Assembly (NCBI RefSeq): GCF_008727795.1
Contig: NZ_CP044222.1
Location: 1,488,001 to 1,552,000, forward strand
Direction of reading: 5' to 3'
Source: Nitrincola iocasae
GTDB lineage: Bacteria > Pseudomonadota > Gammaproteobacteria > Pseudomonadales > Balneatricaceae
Length of the DNA: 64,000 nt
Below the pieces are notes generated by a model. The model was not told where the DNA came from and made no database searches. It saw only the letters and a program-made list of their open reading frames with translations. Numbering within the stretch: the stretch's first letter is position 1; every line of letters begins with the position of its first letter. Of this stretch, positions 44,564-53,683 are shown in pieces. The translations under genes and the position numbers were made by a program.

Positions 44564-45586
44564 CTAAGCGATATAACCACGCTCTTTCATCATCATGCTC
44601 CACACGATCCGAGCCAGCTTGTTCGCCAACGCCACTATAATTTTATTGGCATGCTTGCCACTGGCTTGCATGCGTTTTGCCCACTCGCTCAAACGCCCCG
44701 TTGCGTCTTCTTTGAGCAGGACCCGATAGGCCGAACGCGCCCCATGCACCAGTTGCTTTCGGACATGGCCATTGCCCTGTTTGCTGATGCCTAATAATCG
44801 CTCTCGGTTACCACTGGAGGCCTGCTTCGGCACTAGCCCTAGCGAGGCGGCAAAGTGTCTGGCACTGGCAAAGCGCTTTGCATCACCTAAGTAACTCAAC
44901 AATAACGACGCATTAATCGGCCCAACACCCGGTATTTCCAGTAGCTTCTGACACTCAACGTTCTCTTTGACGTAGTCTTGAAGCATACAGTCATAACGCG
45001 CGATGTGGGCCTCTTTCTCTAACCACTGCTCCCGTAAATCGGCTATCAACTGTCGACCCTTAAAGGTCAGTGGCTGATCGGCATCTTCAAGCAGTTCTGG
45101 AATCAAGACACGCAGGCTGCCATGCCCGGTGGGGATAACGACACCCATGTCAGCTAACAAGCCCCGTAACTCGTTACCTATGGCGGTCTTCTCGCGAACC
45201 AGACGTTCTCTGACACGATGAATCGCTTGCAGATCGAGCTGCTCTTCACTCTTAATCGATACCGAAGGCGTTGACGGCAACGAGGCCGCTAACGCAATCG
45301 CTTCAGCATCGCGTATATCATTCTTGTTAACCCGAACAAAGGGCTTTACATACTGAGGTGCTATTAGCTTGACCTCATGCCCCAGGGCTTTGAACTGACG
45401 TGCCCAGGCATGTGCACCAATACAGGCCTCCATCGCAATCAAACAGCACGGTAAGTTGGCTATAAACGCTTTCAGGTCTGCTCGATACAGTCGTTTTCTG
45501 AACACCGCCTTGCCTTGTCGATTGAGACCATGCAGTTGAAAGACATTTTTGGCCAAATCGATACTTAGGATGCTAATATTCTTCAT
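44564..45586 (-). CDS. IS110-family transposase
   Basis: A 340-residue DEDD-type transposase. The N-terminal RuvC-like domain begins ISILSIDLAKNVFQLHGL (first Asp), with CLIAMEACIGAHAWAR (Glu) and FVRVNKNDIRDAEAIALAA (Asp pair). The C-terminal Tnp domain has EIPGVGPINASLLLSYLGD and FAASLGLVPKQASSGNRERLLGISKQGNGHVRKQL. It appears intact and full length. Near-identical protein sequence is found in the split copy at 50831, so transposition is recent. Known family members recombine DNA using an element-encoded bridge RNA. Confidence 0.94.
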   Translation of the reverse strand: MKNISILSIDLAKNVFQLHGLNRQGKAVFRKRLYRADLKAFIANLPCCLIAMEACIGAHAWARQFKALGHEVKLIAPQYVKPFVRVNKNDIRDAEAIALAASLPSTPSVSIKSEEQLDLQAIHRVRERLVREKTAIGNELRGLLADMGVVIPTGHGSLRVLIPELLEDADQPLTFKGRQLIADLREQWLEKEAHIARYDCMLQDYVKENVECQKLLEIPGVGPINASLLLSYLGDAKRFASARHFAASLGLVPKQASSGNRERLLGISKQGNGHVRKQLVHGARSAYRVLLKEDATGRLSEWAKRMQASGKHANKIIVALANKLARIVWSMMMKERGYIA

Positions 45587-45734
45587 AGGACTCGCCTCTC
45601 TTTACTCAGATGCCGGTTTGCTTTTGTTTGCACATTAAGCATGGCACATTGTTAAGGGGGGCGGGTCCATCTTATTTCCTACAGGGAGGATGTTATATAG
45701 TGTTTATTTTGAACACAGAGTGGGGCGGTATTTG

Positions 45735-47777
45735 ATGGGAATTAATTGCATGCTGGAATATAAAATCCTAATCATGGCCGTTGTTTTTGGCTTGATGACT
45801 CCCTGTGCGTTTGCGGATAGAAAGCAGATAACCGTTGATATAGAGGTCGTGACCGAACCTGATCCGAGTGTTCAGCTCTCCTGGGATCAGCAGCCGGGGT
45901 CGGCAACGGAGATGCAGGTTACTGTATATCGTCGGGAACTGGGGGTGAAAAGCGGACTTTGGTACCAAAATATTTGGGATGGCACCCAAGTTAAAGATTT
46001 TTCTGAAATGACCCTGTTTGAACCCATTGCTGTGTTACCGCCTTCGGTAACTCACTTTACCGACAGCAGTGTGGAAACGGGTAAACACTATGAGTATCGC
46101 GTTTACCGCCCGGCCCTTGCCAGTAAAAATTACACTCAGGCCGCTACCTATGCGGCTGTGAGTATTGATGCTCCCTTGGAGGATCAGCCCGGCAATATTT
46201 TGTTGGTGATTGATGAGACGCTTGTCGATGAAATGGAGATGGAGCTTCGCCTATTGGAGTTGGACCTTGCCGGTGATGGATGGGGAGTTACCCGTCTGTT
46301 AACACCGCCGCAGGGCCTGGGTGATCATCGTGTTTTGCATGCCGCTATTCAGGAGGCCTGTGCTGCTGATCCTGACATTAAGGGGTTGTATCTGTTTGGT
46401 AAAATCCCTGTTGCTCGCTCCGGCTTTTCTGCACCGGATGGACACAATGACACTGCCCATGAAACCGATCTGTACTATGCTGATTTACAAGGAAACTGGC
46501 TGGATATTCTGTCCTATTCGGCGGAGGGGGGTGAGGCTAGCTCCAATATAAAGGGCGATGGTAAATTCGATCACACCACTCTTCCTCATGCGGTAGATCT
46601 TATGGTGGGTCGGGTGGATATGTCTCGATTAACCGCAGTTCAAAAAAGTGAAGTTGAGTTGCTTCGTGATTACACTCATAAAACCCATGCGTGGCGCAAT
46701 GGTGATCGACAGGTTCCTTATCGGGCCTTGCTGAATAGTGGTCATCTTTTTCAGGAACATAGCTGGGCTAGAACTCTGTTTGGTGCTGATAACGTCAACG
46801 CGGCAAGCTTCCAGCCGGAGCTCAATAGCGAGGCTTATCTATGGGCAATGGATTTTGGTCACTATAGCGGTTCCAGCATGGAGCATTATGGTGACGTGAA
46901 TAACCGTGCCCTGTTTTTCCTGAATTTTGGCAGTGGTAAGCAGAAGTGGCATAACGTAAACAACCCGATACGTATGTTGTTGGCGCAACCTGACTGGGGA
47001 TTGGCGGCCGGATGGGGAGCAAGGCCTGCATGGCATATGCATCAAATGGCTGCGGGTTGGACGGTGGGTCGTTCACACCAGCGGACTGTTAATAATGCTC
47101 ACAATGGTGGTGAATTTGTACCTGGTGGTAACTACACTCATCTGGAAAGTCAGGTGCATATCAATCTGATGGGCGATCCTACCTTGCGGATGCATGTGGC
47201 ACAGCCTCCCTTAAACCCTGCTGCATCCCGTCATACTGATTCGGTAACATTAACCTGGCAGGCACCTTCCGGCAGTGCTCCGGAAGGCTATCATGTCTAT
47301 CGTTCCAATAGGCTGGCCTCTGGATACCAGCGTCTCACTGAATCAATGCTTGCGGCAGAAGTACTGCAATATCAGGATCAGACCGCGCCTGACGTTGGAG
47401 ATGTGTATTACCAGATTCGAGCGGTCCACCGTAATGAAACCCGCAGTGGTGTTTATGAACTCGCTTCCCGAGCCGCTTATGTCTGGTTGGAAGAGGGCAT
47501 AAATAACTATTCTTCGCCGGTTGCGTTGCCGGTTGCCGAGCATCTTGCTAATTCCGAGGTTCCTTTACCCCTGGATATACCGGGTGCAGAGGCCTCGGGT
47601 ATGAGTGTGGTGATACTTCAGCATCCAGAGAACGGGGTGATCCATTGGCAGGCTGGCCACCCAGTGTATGTATCCAACCCCGGTTTTGCTGGCACGGAAA
47701 CGATTGTGTATCGGCTTTTTGATGGCGTTGGGTTGAGTGAGGCTGAGGTTGTCAGGATTTCTGTTACTCGCTTGTAG
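45735..47777 (+). CDS. Secreted C25-peptidase-like protein with FN3- and Ig-like domains
   Basis: A 680-residue exported protein; ATG 45735 is preferred (GGGGCGG upstream) over an ATG at 45690 that abuts GGGAGG. Signal peptide ends PCAFA. An FN3-like region (~30-140) is followed by a caspase/gingipain-like fold (~150-480): NILLVIDETL, DIKGLYLFGKIPVARSG, VDLMVGRVDMS, AMDFGHYSG, INLMGDPTLRMH. The position expected for the catalytic Cys reads LNFGSGKQKW with no Cys, so activity is doubtful. A second FN3 domain and a cadherin/Ig-like tail (GVIHWQAGHPVYVSNPGFAG) follow. The stop codon lies inside a REP-like hairpin unit. Confidence 0.65.
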   Translation: MGINCMLEYKILIMAVVFGLMTPCAFADRKQITVDIEVVTEPDPSVQLSWDQQPGSATEMQVTVYRRELGVKSGLWYQNIWDGTQVKDFSEMTLFEPIAVLPPSVTHFTDSSVETGKHYEYRVYRPALASKNYTQAATYAAVSIDAPLEDQPGNILLVIDETLVDEMEMELRLLELDLAGDGWGVTRLLTPPQGLGDHRVLHAAIQEACAADPDIKGLYLFGKIPVARSGFSAPDGHNDTAHETDLYYADLQGNWLDILSYSAEGGEASSNIKGDGKFDHTTLPHAVDLMVGRVDMSRLTAVQKSEVELLRDYTHKTHAWRNGDRQVPYRALLNSGHLFQEHSWARTLFGADNVNAASFQPELNSEAYLWAMDFGHYSGSSMEHYGDVNNRALFFLNFGSGKQKWHNVNNPIRMLLAQPDWGLAAGWGARPAWHMHQMAAGWTVGRSHQRTVNNAHNGGEFVPGGNYTHLESQVHINLMGDPTLRMHVAQPPLNPAASRHTDSVTLTWQAPSGSAPEGYHVYRSNRLASGYQRLTESMLAAEVLQYQDQTAPDVGDVYYQIRAVHRNETRSGVYELASRAAYVWLEEGINNYSSPVALPVAEHLANSEVPLPLDIPGAEASGMSVVILQHPENGVIHWQAGHPVYVSNPGFAGTETIVYRLFDGVGLSEAEVVRISVTRL

Positions 47778-48062
47778 GAGCCCGGCCTCCGGGCGAAGGT
47801 TCGCTCTTGTAGGAGCCCGCTCCGCGGGCGAAGGGTTTTCGTTTGTAGGAGCCCGCTCTCCGGGCGAAGGTTTGCTCTTGTAGGAGCCCGCTCCGCGGGC
47901 GAAAGAATCGCTCACAGAGTGAGCTCCTACAGATTGGGGATAGGTCTTGGTGGTTTTGTAGGAGCCCGGTCTCCGGGCGGAAGAATCGCTCACAGAGTGA
48001 GCTCCTACAGATTGGGGATAGGTCTTGGTGGTTTTGTAGGAGCCCGGTCTCCGGGCGAAGGT
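47774..48062. repeat. REP-like hairpin array with a ~75-bp tandem duplication
   Basis: At least six GTAGGAGCCCG-N-CGGGCGAA hairpins and two TCGCTCACAGAGTGAGCTCC hairpins. A ~75-bp block ending in CAGATTGGGGATAGGTCTTG-type spacer is duplicated in tandem. The first unit supplies the TAG stop of the upstream gene (47775-47777). Located between convergent genes, where it may act as a terminator or RNA stabiliser. Confidence 0.88.
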
Positions 48063-48078
48063 TTTCGTTTGTACGGGG

Positions 48079-48660
48079 TTAGTTTTTGCGGTTGTAGTAT
48101 ATGCATCCCATGATTACCAGGGTGATGCCGCCTAGTTCGATTATCCAGTTCAGCCGCCAGCCAGCCAGTTGTGTGCCGATTAGTATATCAACATGATGAA
48201 AGCCTACTGCCCTGACCAATACAAAGGTGAGTAGGGTGATGGTGCCGATTAGCACTGGCCAGAGTCGGTTCAGTGAGTGGCGTAGTCTGTAGGAAAAAAG
48301 CCCCAGTAGAGCGATACTCAGCAACATCAGTCCCAGAATAAAGGCGATTTGAATCGGCCTGCGGTTGGCATACCAGCCGGAGAGTTGGGCTTCGCAGCGT
48401 GCGACTGTTGTGAACAGTGTTTGAATATCCAGTTGCTTGTTGATCATTAACATCAGCAGGGCGGGACAGAGTAGATACCAGAAGAGTATTTCAGCACGGG
48501 GTAAGCGCTGTGTCCGGGCATGCCGCAGTGCTGTCAGTGCAGCCAGTGCCGCAACCCCGTAGCCAGCAACTGTTACCCAGCCCATGAAATGTGGATCGCC
48601 AATAGTGGGCTGCCAGCGCTCTTGTGTGCAGGTGAATAGGGACTGGAGGTGGTTGTTCAA
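48079..48660 (-). CDS. Hypothetical five-helix membrane protein
   Basis: A 193-residue protein, not recognised. Hydrophobic stretches: GWVTVAGYGVAALAALTAL, ILFWYLLCPALLMLM, IAFILGLMLLSIALLGLF, LWPVLIGTITLLTFVLV and WIIELGGITLVIMGCIYY, giving about five membrane helices. Short polar tail YNRKN. It lies next to a VPLPA protein gene on the same strand, 145 bp downstream of it. No catalytic or transport motif is evident. Confidence 0.72.
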   Translation of the reverse strand: MNNHLQSLFTCTQERWQPTIGDPHFMGWVTVAGYGVAALAALTALRHARTQRLPRAEILFWYLLCPALLMLMINKQLDIQTLFTTVARCEAQLSGWYANRRPIQIAFILGLMLLSIALLGLFSYRLRHSLNRLWPVLIGTITLLTFVLVRAVGFHHVDILIGTQLAGWRLNWIIELGGITLVIMGCIYYNRKN

Positions 48661-48755
48661 CGCGGTTTTCCTATGGGTGCCTTAGTGGCAGTTTAACTGG
48701 ATCTTTTCTGGATGTGATTGAGTAAGGTGTTTACGCAATGGGGGGTAGGATACTG

Positions 48756-48792
48756 ACCTTTTATCGCCCGTGTAAAGTGGACGATAAAAGGT
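48756..48792. terminator. 11-bp perfect inverted repeat downstream of a VPLPA gene
   Basis: ACCTTTTATCG (48756-48766) and CGATAAAAGGT (48782-48792) with a 15-bp loop, just 3' of the minus-strand gene at 48806. The long perfect stem could stop transcription; the T-run is inside the stem rather than after it. Confidence 0.5.
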
Positions 48793-48805
48793 GTTTGACT
48801 CAGAC

Positions 48806-49396
48806 TTAGCTGATTGCTTTACGTGCAGCTTTGCGACGGATGCCTAGAACGCCGGCAATACCAGCTATGAACATCCAGGCGGCCGCAGGTAGCGGTACTT
48901 CGTTTAATGTGATGGCATTCAGGGCCCAGTGCTGGCCTGATCCGGTAACATCACTGGATTGCTCAAAATCGTTACCAGTGGCGATACTGAAGCTGGTCAG
49001 GCCGAACCAGTCGGCTTGAAAGACACGGGCAGCCGTGTCGACAAACAATTGAGCCGTATAGGTCAGAACAGCGTCTGTGTAACCACTGATCGTCAGGGTC
49101 TGAGAGCCCCACGCGCCAGCAATCACAAAACTGTTCAGGTCAAAGGTATCTGCACCGTTCCAGCCGAAGGTAACCAGAGGCGCTTCATTTCCATTATAGG
49201 CTATATAGGGGCCGCCAGTAGCCGCGGACACACTCGCATAGCCACTGTTGGTCAGGCCATTGGCTTGAACGTTATCCATATAATAGCTTGGGGTTAGGGT
49301 CAGTTGAGGGCTTCCATCCGCATCGAAATAAATCGTAGCGGCTTGTGTGAGTTGGCTGGCACAGAGTAGCAATGCTGCCAAAAGTAACGTTCTCAT
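48806..49396 (-). CDS. VPLPA-CTERM small secreted protein (second signal subtype)
   Basis: A 196-residue exported protein. ATG 49396 is preferred (AAAAAGGAACC upstream; signal peptide MRTLLLAALLLCASQLTQAA). The body is beta-rich with aromatic residues (YYMDNVQANGLTNSGYAS, TFDLNSFVIAGAWGSQTLTI), like many PEP-CTERM proteins that resemble carbohydrate-binding folds. The C-terminal signal is EVPLPAAAWMFIAGIAGVLG then RRKAARK, distinct from the GSVLLGGLA subtype near 5 kb. Likely an XrtD substrate. Divergent from the gene at 49874. Confidence 0.85.
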   Translation of the reverse strand: MRTLLLAALLLCASQLTQAATIYFDADGSPQLTLTPSYYMDNVQANGLTNSGYASVSAATGGPYIAYNGNEAPLVTFGWNGADTFDLNSFVIAGAWGSQTLTISGYTDAVLTYTAQLFVDTAARVFQADWFGLTSFSIATGNDFEQSSDVTGSGQHWALNAITLNEVPLPAAAWMFIAGIAGVLGIRRKAARKAIS

Positions 49397-49660
49397 GTTT
49401 GGTTCCTTTTTCATGATGTGTTTGATTTGATCAATCCTTGGCGTTTGCTGCACATATTCCGTGGATTGAGGCTGTTATGACTGCTAAGCAAAATTAATTA
49501 TTACAGAAGCATCTTGTTTAAACAAATGTTTTTTGGCGTCGTTATATTTATAAGTGTTTGTTTTAAAAGGTTATCATGAGGTTTTCATTAGACTTTTTGT
49601 GTAAGTGAAATATTTGGTAAGAAAATTACTATTTATTTCATATTGGTGTTTGAAAAGTAT

Positions 49661-49722
49661 TGTACTACGGACCGATGTTTGAGGTTATGTTATTGTATAT
49701 AGTTGGCTTAGGTCAGTAAGCC
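49661..49722 (+). promoter_or_regulatory. Possible promoter/leader in the divergent intergenic region
   Basis: The gap 49397-49873 is AT-rich and gene-free. It holds a half-site TGTACTACGGACC (49661), a TATATA box (49696-49701) and just after it a perfect 6-bp hairpin GGCTTA-GGTCAG-TAAGCC (49705-49722). The layout resembles the operator/-10/leader-hairpin order of the tandem VPLPA genes but the operator is half degenerate and spacing is shorter. Confidence 0.35.
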
Positions 49723-49873
49723 GATATGCAGTATTTCGGATATTTGTTTGAAATATTCAAACATGCGATTGAAAACTATAGCAGGGAAATTGTTGGCCAG
49801 TGTAGCGACCTTTTAGGTGGCACTAGTCAAAACCTGCTGATTATTATGTGAATTACAATTAAGGATAAATTAC

Positions 49874-50680
49874 ATGAACAAAGTCATTCAGTTGGCGGCA
49901 GCGGCTGCTCTGGTTTTTTCTGTAGCAGCTCCTGTATCGGCAGCTTCTGTTGATCTGAATTTTACCAGTGGTAATTCAGGTGCCCGCAACTCACTGACAT
50001 ACGCCTATGGTGATGATCAGTTAACCGTAAGCGGTTTCTCCGGGTTAAATAGTGGATCTGTCTCTGGATCTTCCGTGCAAACCTGGGCTGGCTGGGGATT
50101 GGGTATGCCGACCAGCAATGCAGTCAACAGCAATGGAGCACATCGAGTTTCAAATAATGAGGTTAGTTATCGGGATGGGCGTCGTCGCGTAACTGGGCGT
50201 CAATACCAGATGGTTATGTTTGATTTTGGTCGTGAAGTTTCTCTGGATAGTTTCACAGTAGGCGATGCGGTTTACTCGGACAATAACTGGGCCAGCGTTC
50301 TGGCGTACACAGATACCGCTCCGCTAACCACATTAAATGGTCAGAAATGGTCTGACTTACTGGAAAGTGGCTTTTCAACGGCTGGTGATGCGAATGCCTA
50401 TACCGGCGTGACTCAAGGAACTCCGAAACTGGTTGAAGGTGGCCTGACATCTCAGTATTGGTTGGTGGGTGTTTATAATGCCGTCTTCAGTGATAACCCT
50501 ATGGGAACCTATGACGAAGGCTTCAAGCTGACCGGTATCAGTTTCTCTACCGTTGATATAGCTGAAACACCACTTCCTGCTGCGGCCTGGTTGTTCATCA
50601 CTGGCCTGGCTGGCATGGGTTGGGTGAAAAAGCGCAAAGCTAAGCGTGAACAGCAGGCTGCTCTGGTAGTTGCTGCGTAA
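49874..50680 (+). CDS. VPLPA-type (TPLPA) secreted protein
   Basis: A 268-residue exported protein: signal peptide MNKVIQLAAAAALVFSVAAPVSAAS, a Gly/Ser/Asn-rich beta-type body (NSLTYAYGDDQLTVSGFSG, MFDFGREVSLDSFTVGDAVY) and C-terminal ETPLPAAAWLFITGLAGMGW followed by KKRKAKRE. It resembles exosortase-dependent surface proteins and probably serves as XrtD substrate. RBS AAGGA precedes the ATG. A REP-like hairpin and the second IS110-family copy lie immediately downstream. Confidence 0.86.
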   Translation: MNKVIQLAAAAALVFSVAAPVSAASVDLNFTSGNSGARNSLTYAYGDDQLTVSGFSGLNSGSVSGSSVQTWAGWGLGMPTSNAVNSNGAHRVSNNEVSYRDGRRRVTGRQYQMVMFDFGREVSLDSFTVGDAVYSDNNWASVLAYTDTAPLTTLNGQKWSDLLESGFSTAGDANAYTGVTQGTPKLVEGGLTSQYWLVGVYNAVFSDNPMGTYDEGFKLTGISFSTVDIAETPLPAAAWLFITGLAGMGWVKKRKAKREQQAALVVAA

Positions 50681-50685
50681 TTTTC

Positions 50686-50740
50686 TTCGCTCACAGAGTG
50701 AGCTCCTACAGGTGGTATTTTGCAGGCTCACTCTGTAGGA
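50686..50740. repeat. REP-like hairpin, left flank of IS110-family copy 2
   Basis: TTCGCTCACAGAGTGAGCTCCTACA (50686-50710) is a complete unit; a second inverted unit GCTCACTCTGTAGGA ends at 50740, where the element begins. Confidence 0.8.
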
Positions 50741-51513
50741 AATAAGATGGACCCGCCCCCCTTAACAATGTGCCATGCTTAATGTGCAAACAAAAGCAAA
50801 CCGGCATCTGAGTAAAGAGAGGCGAGTCCTATGAAGAATATTAGCATCCTAAGTATCGATTTGGCCAAAAATGTCTTTCAACTGCATGGTCTCAATCGAC
50901 AAGGCAAGGCGGTGTTCAGAAAACGACTGTATCGAGCAGACCTGAAAGCGTTTATAGCCAACTTACCGTGCTGTTTGATTGCGATGGAGGCCTGTATTGG
51001 TGCACATGCCTGGGCACGTCAGTTCAAAGCCCTGGGGCATGAGGTCAAGCTAATAGCACCTCAGTATGTAAAGCCCTTTGTTCGGGTTAACAAGAATGAT
51101 ATACGCGATGCTGAAGCGATTGCGTTAGCGGCCTCGTTGCCGTCAACGCCGTCGGTATCGATTAAGAGTGAAGAGCAGCTCGATCTGCAAGCGATTCATC
51201 GTGTCAGAGAACGTCTGGTTCGCGAGAAGACCGCCATAGGTAACGAGTTACGGGGCTTGTTAGCTGACATGGGTGTCGTTATCCCCACCGGGCATGGCAG
51301 CCTGCGTGTCTTGATTCCAGAACTGCTTGAAGATGCCGATCAGCCACTGACCTTTAAGGGTCGACAGTTGATAGCCGATTTACGGGAGCAGTGGTTAGAG
51401 AAAGAGGCCCACATCGCGCGTTATGACTGTATGCTTCAAGACTACGTCAAAGAGAACGTTGAGTGTCAGAAGCTACTGGAAATACCGGGTGTTGGGCCGA
51501 TTAATGCGTCGTT

Positions 51514-53337
51514 CAGGCTGTAGAAAAACCTCTTCATCTATGGTCTGATGAGATTTTCAGGAGACGGAGGCTCTGGGATGGCTCGATTCAAACATTACGA
51601 CTACAACCAGATGTCGATGGTGGTCATCAACTACTTGGAACAGATTCAACCGGGTACTTTTGAATTTGCGCTACACTACCTGATCTCTGAAAAACTCGAC
51701 CTGTCTGCTTTTCATCAGCCCTATAAAAATGATGCTGAAGGCCGCCCAGCCTATGATCCGGCTATACTGCTCAAGATTATTTTATTTGCTTACTCAAAGG
51801 GCATTACCTCCAGCCGTGAAATCCAGTGGTGCTGCGAAACCAATATCATCTTCAAAGCGTTATCCTGCGATACCGTGCCGCACTTCACCACGATTGCTCA
51901 CTTTATCAGTAGCCGAGGCCAGGCGATTGAAGCCTTATTTGAACAGGTGCTGCTGATCTGTGATCAACAAGGGTTGCTGGGTCATGAACTCTTTGCCATC
52001 GATGGCTGTAAGATGCGCTCCAATGCGTCGAAGGAATGGTCTGGTACGTTTAAGGAGTTGGAACAAAAGCGCCAGAAGCTCAAACGCCTGATCCAGCATC
52101 ACCTCAGTGAGCATCAGGAAAAGGATACCCATGAAAGCGAAGAAGCGCTGGAGCATGATATTCGCAAGGCCAAGACCATCCAGACACTGGATGCGGCGGC
52201 CAACAAGATCGGTGATTTTTTAAAGCGCAGCCAGCCAAGGATGGGCAAGGGCAAACGCAGCAAGGAAGTGAAGAGTAATATCACTGATCCTGAATCAGCA
52301 AAAATGACCACCAGTAAAGGCACCATTCAAGGTTACAACGGTGTGGCCGCCGTCGATAAAAAGCATCAGATTGTCATTGATGCTCAAGCCTTCGGTGAAG
52401 GACAAGAGCACCACACCCTGCAACCAGTATTGGAAAGTATCAAGGCTCGTTATCAACGACTGGGCATTAATGACAACGTATATGCAAGTGGCATCATAGC
52501 GACGGCCGATACGGGTTTTGCGAATGAAGCCAATATGGAATATCTTCACCAGAACCAGATCAACGGTTACATTCCTGACAATCAGTTTAGAAGCCGTGAT
52601 CCCAAATTCGCACACCAGAAAGACAAATACGGCAAGCGCCACCAGACACCCGGTAACCCTAAAGCTAAACACCTTATTCCAGCCAGTGAGTTCCAGTTTG
52701 ATCCCGTGACGATGACGTGCAGATGTCCAGCGGGTGAGCAAATAAGTCATCGAGGTATCAGAACTAATGAACACGGCCAACTTACAGCCTACTTTGAAGG
52801 TCGGTTGCTCCAGTGCCGTCATTGTTCTAAAAAAGCGAGTTGCATGAAAAATCCGACATCAGCTGACCATCGCAAAGGAGCCGGAAGGCAAGTGAGCTTT
52901 GCGCTTAATGATCAAAGAGCACCCACCTACACCGACTGGATGAAACACCGAGTGGATAGTCCGAAGGGTAAGCAGATTTATAGTCACCGAATGTCTGTGG
53001 TGGAACCGGTATTCGGCAACATTGGGACCAACAAAAGGCTAAACCGCTTTAGCTTGCGCGGCAAAAGCAAGGTTCAGGGCCAGTGGCAGTTGTACTGCTT
53101 GGTGCATAATGTTGAAAAACTGGCAAAATACGGACAGTTAAGTAGTTGAAGCAACGAAGGCGTAAGCCCGGCTGAAAGCCTTATCAATCAGGCCACTGTT
53201 GACTGATGTGGCAGTAAGACAAAGAAATGCCAGTCCCGAGAGCGCCGAAACAGACATTGAAGGGAGTGGCATTATAAATGAACAAATCGAGCACCGAGGA
53301 AAGATTGATGCACTATAAATTGGTTTTTCTACAGGCT
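51514..53337 (+). mobile_element. IS1182-type insertion sequence nested in the IS110-family element
   Basis: Terminal inverted repeats AGGCTGTAGAAAAACC (left) and GGTTTTTCTACAGGCT (right) differ at one position. The flanking duplication is CGTT (or TCGTT) at 51510-51513 and 53338-53341; the uninterrupted sequence in copy 1 has it once. About 1824 bp with one transposase gene and ~190 bp of non-coding 3' sequence. Confidence 0.88.
51578..53149 (+). CDS. IS1182-family transposase
   Basis: A 523-residue DDE-type transposase. ATG 51578 is chosen because GGAGG is 8 bp upstream and MARFKHYDYNQ looks like a natural N-terminus. The N-terminal domain has PAYDPAILLKIILFAYSKGI and SREIQWCCETNIIFKAL, typical of the DUF772-type N-terminus. 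A central catalytic part (HELFAIDGCKMRSNAS, VAAVDKKHQIVIDAQAFGEG, ATADTGFANEANMEYL) and a late HRMSVVEPVFGNIGTNKRLNRFSLRG block follow, with a Cys-rich CRHCSKKASC segment between. It appears intact, so the element may be active. Confidence 0.9.
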   Translation: MARFKHYDYNQMSMVVINYLEQIQPGTFEFALHYLISEKLDLSAFHQPYKNDAEGRPAYDPAILLKIILFAYSKGITSSREIQWCCETNIIFKALSCDTVPHFTTIAHFISSRGQAIEALFEQVLLICDQQGLLGHELFAIDGCKMRSNASKEWSGTFKELEQKRQKLKRLIQHHLSEHQEKDTHESEEALEHDIRKAKTIQTLDAAANKIGDFLKRSQPRMGKGKRSKEVKSNITDPESAKMTTSKGTIQGYNGVAAVDKKHQIVIDAQAFGEGQEHHTLQPVLESIKARYQRLGINDNVYASGIIATADTGFANEANMEYLHQNQINGYIPDNQFRSRDPKFAHQKDKYGKRHQTPGNPKAKHLIPASEFQFDPVTMTCRCPAGEQISHRGIRTNEHGQLTAYFEGRLLQCRHCSKKASCMKNPTSADHRKGAGRQVSFALNDQRAPTYTDWMKHRVDSPKGKQIYSHRMSVVEPVFGNIGTNKRLNRFSLRGKSKVQGQWQLYCLVHNVEKLAKYGQLSS

Positions 53338-53683
53338 CGTTATTGTTGAGTTACTTAGGTGATGCAAAGCGCTTTGCCAGTGCCAGACACTTTGCCGCCT
53401 CGCTAGGGCTAGTGCCGAAGCAGGCCTCCAGTGGTAACCGAGAGCGATTATTAGGCATCAGCAAACAGGGCAATGGCCATGTCCGAAAGCAACTGGTGCA
53501 TGGGGCGCGTTCGGCCTATCGGGTCCTGCTCAAAGAAGACGCAACGGGGCGTTTGAGCGAGTGGGCAAAACGCATGCAAGCCAGTGGCAAGCATGCCAAT
53601 AAAATTATAGTGGCGTTGGCGAACAAGCTGGCTCGGATCGTGTGGAGCATGATGATGAAAGAGCGTGGTTATATCGCTTAGCA

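Larger units (their letters stand above)
44299..45676 (-). mobile_element. IS110-family (IS1111-type) insertion sequence, copy 1
   Basis: A 1378-bp element delimited by comparison with copy 2 at 50741. Subterminal inverted repeats are TGGACCCGCCC (44304-44314) and GGGCGGGTCCA (45659-45669). There is a ~90-bp leader before the transposase and a ~265-bp non-coding part behind it. Flanks rejoin as GAGC^TCCTAC of the REP-like hairpin. The size equals copy 2 after subtracting the nested IS1182-type element and its 4-bp duplication. Subterminal repeats and a long downstream non-coding end are IS1111-group traits. Confidence 0.88.
50831..53681 (+). pseudogene. IS110-family transposase gene split by an IS1182-type insertion
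   Basis: The 5' part (50831-51523) encodes residues 1-227 identical to copy 1 up to GVGPINAS, then runs into the insert and stops after FRL. The 3' part resumes near 53343 with LSYLGDAKRFASARHFAASL and continues to the normal stop at 53681. The RuvC-like domain is therefore separated from the C-terminal Tnp domain, so the gene should be inactive in cis; copy 1 could act in trans. Confidence 0.92.

Noticed and set aside
47565..47993. 142-codon minus-strand open frame across the repeat array
   Set aside because: Most of it is translated REP-like hairpin (GSYK, ERAPT repeats) and the rest is antisense to the secreted protein gene.
47774..48062. Regularly spaced repeats considered as a CRISPR array
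   Set aside because: The repeats are self-complementary hairpins with variable arms and near-identical spacers, recur singly across the window, and have no cas genes nearby.
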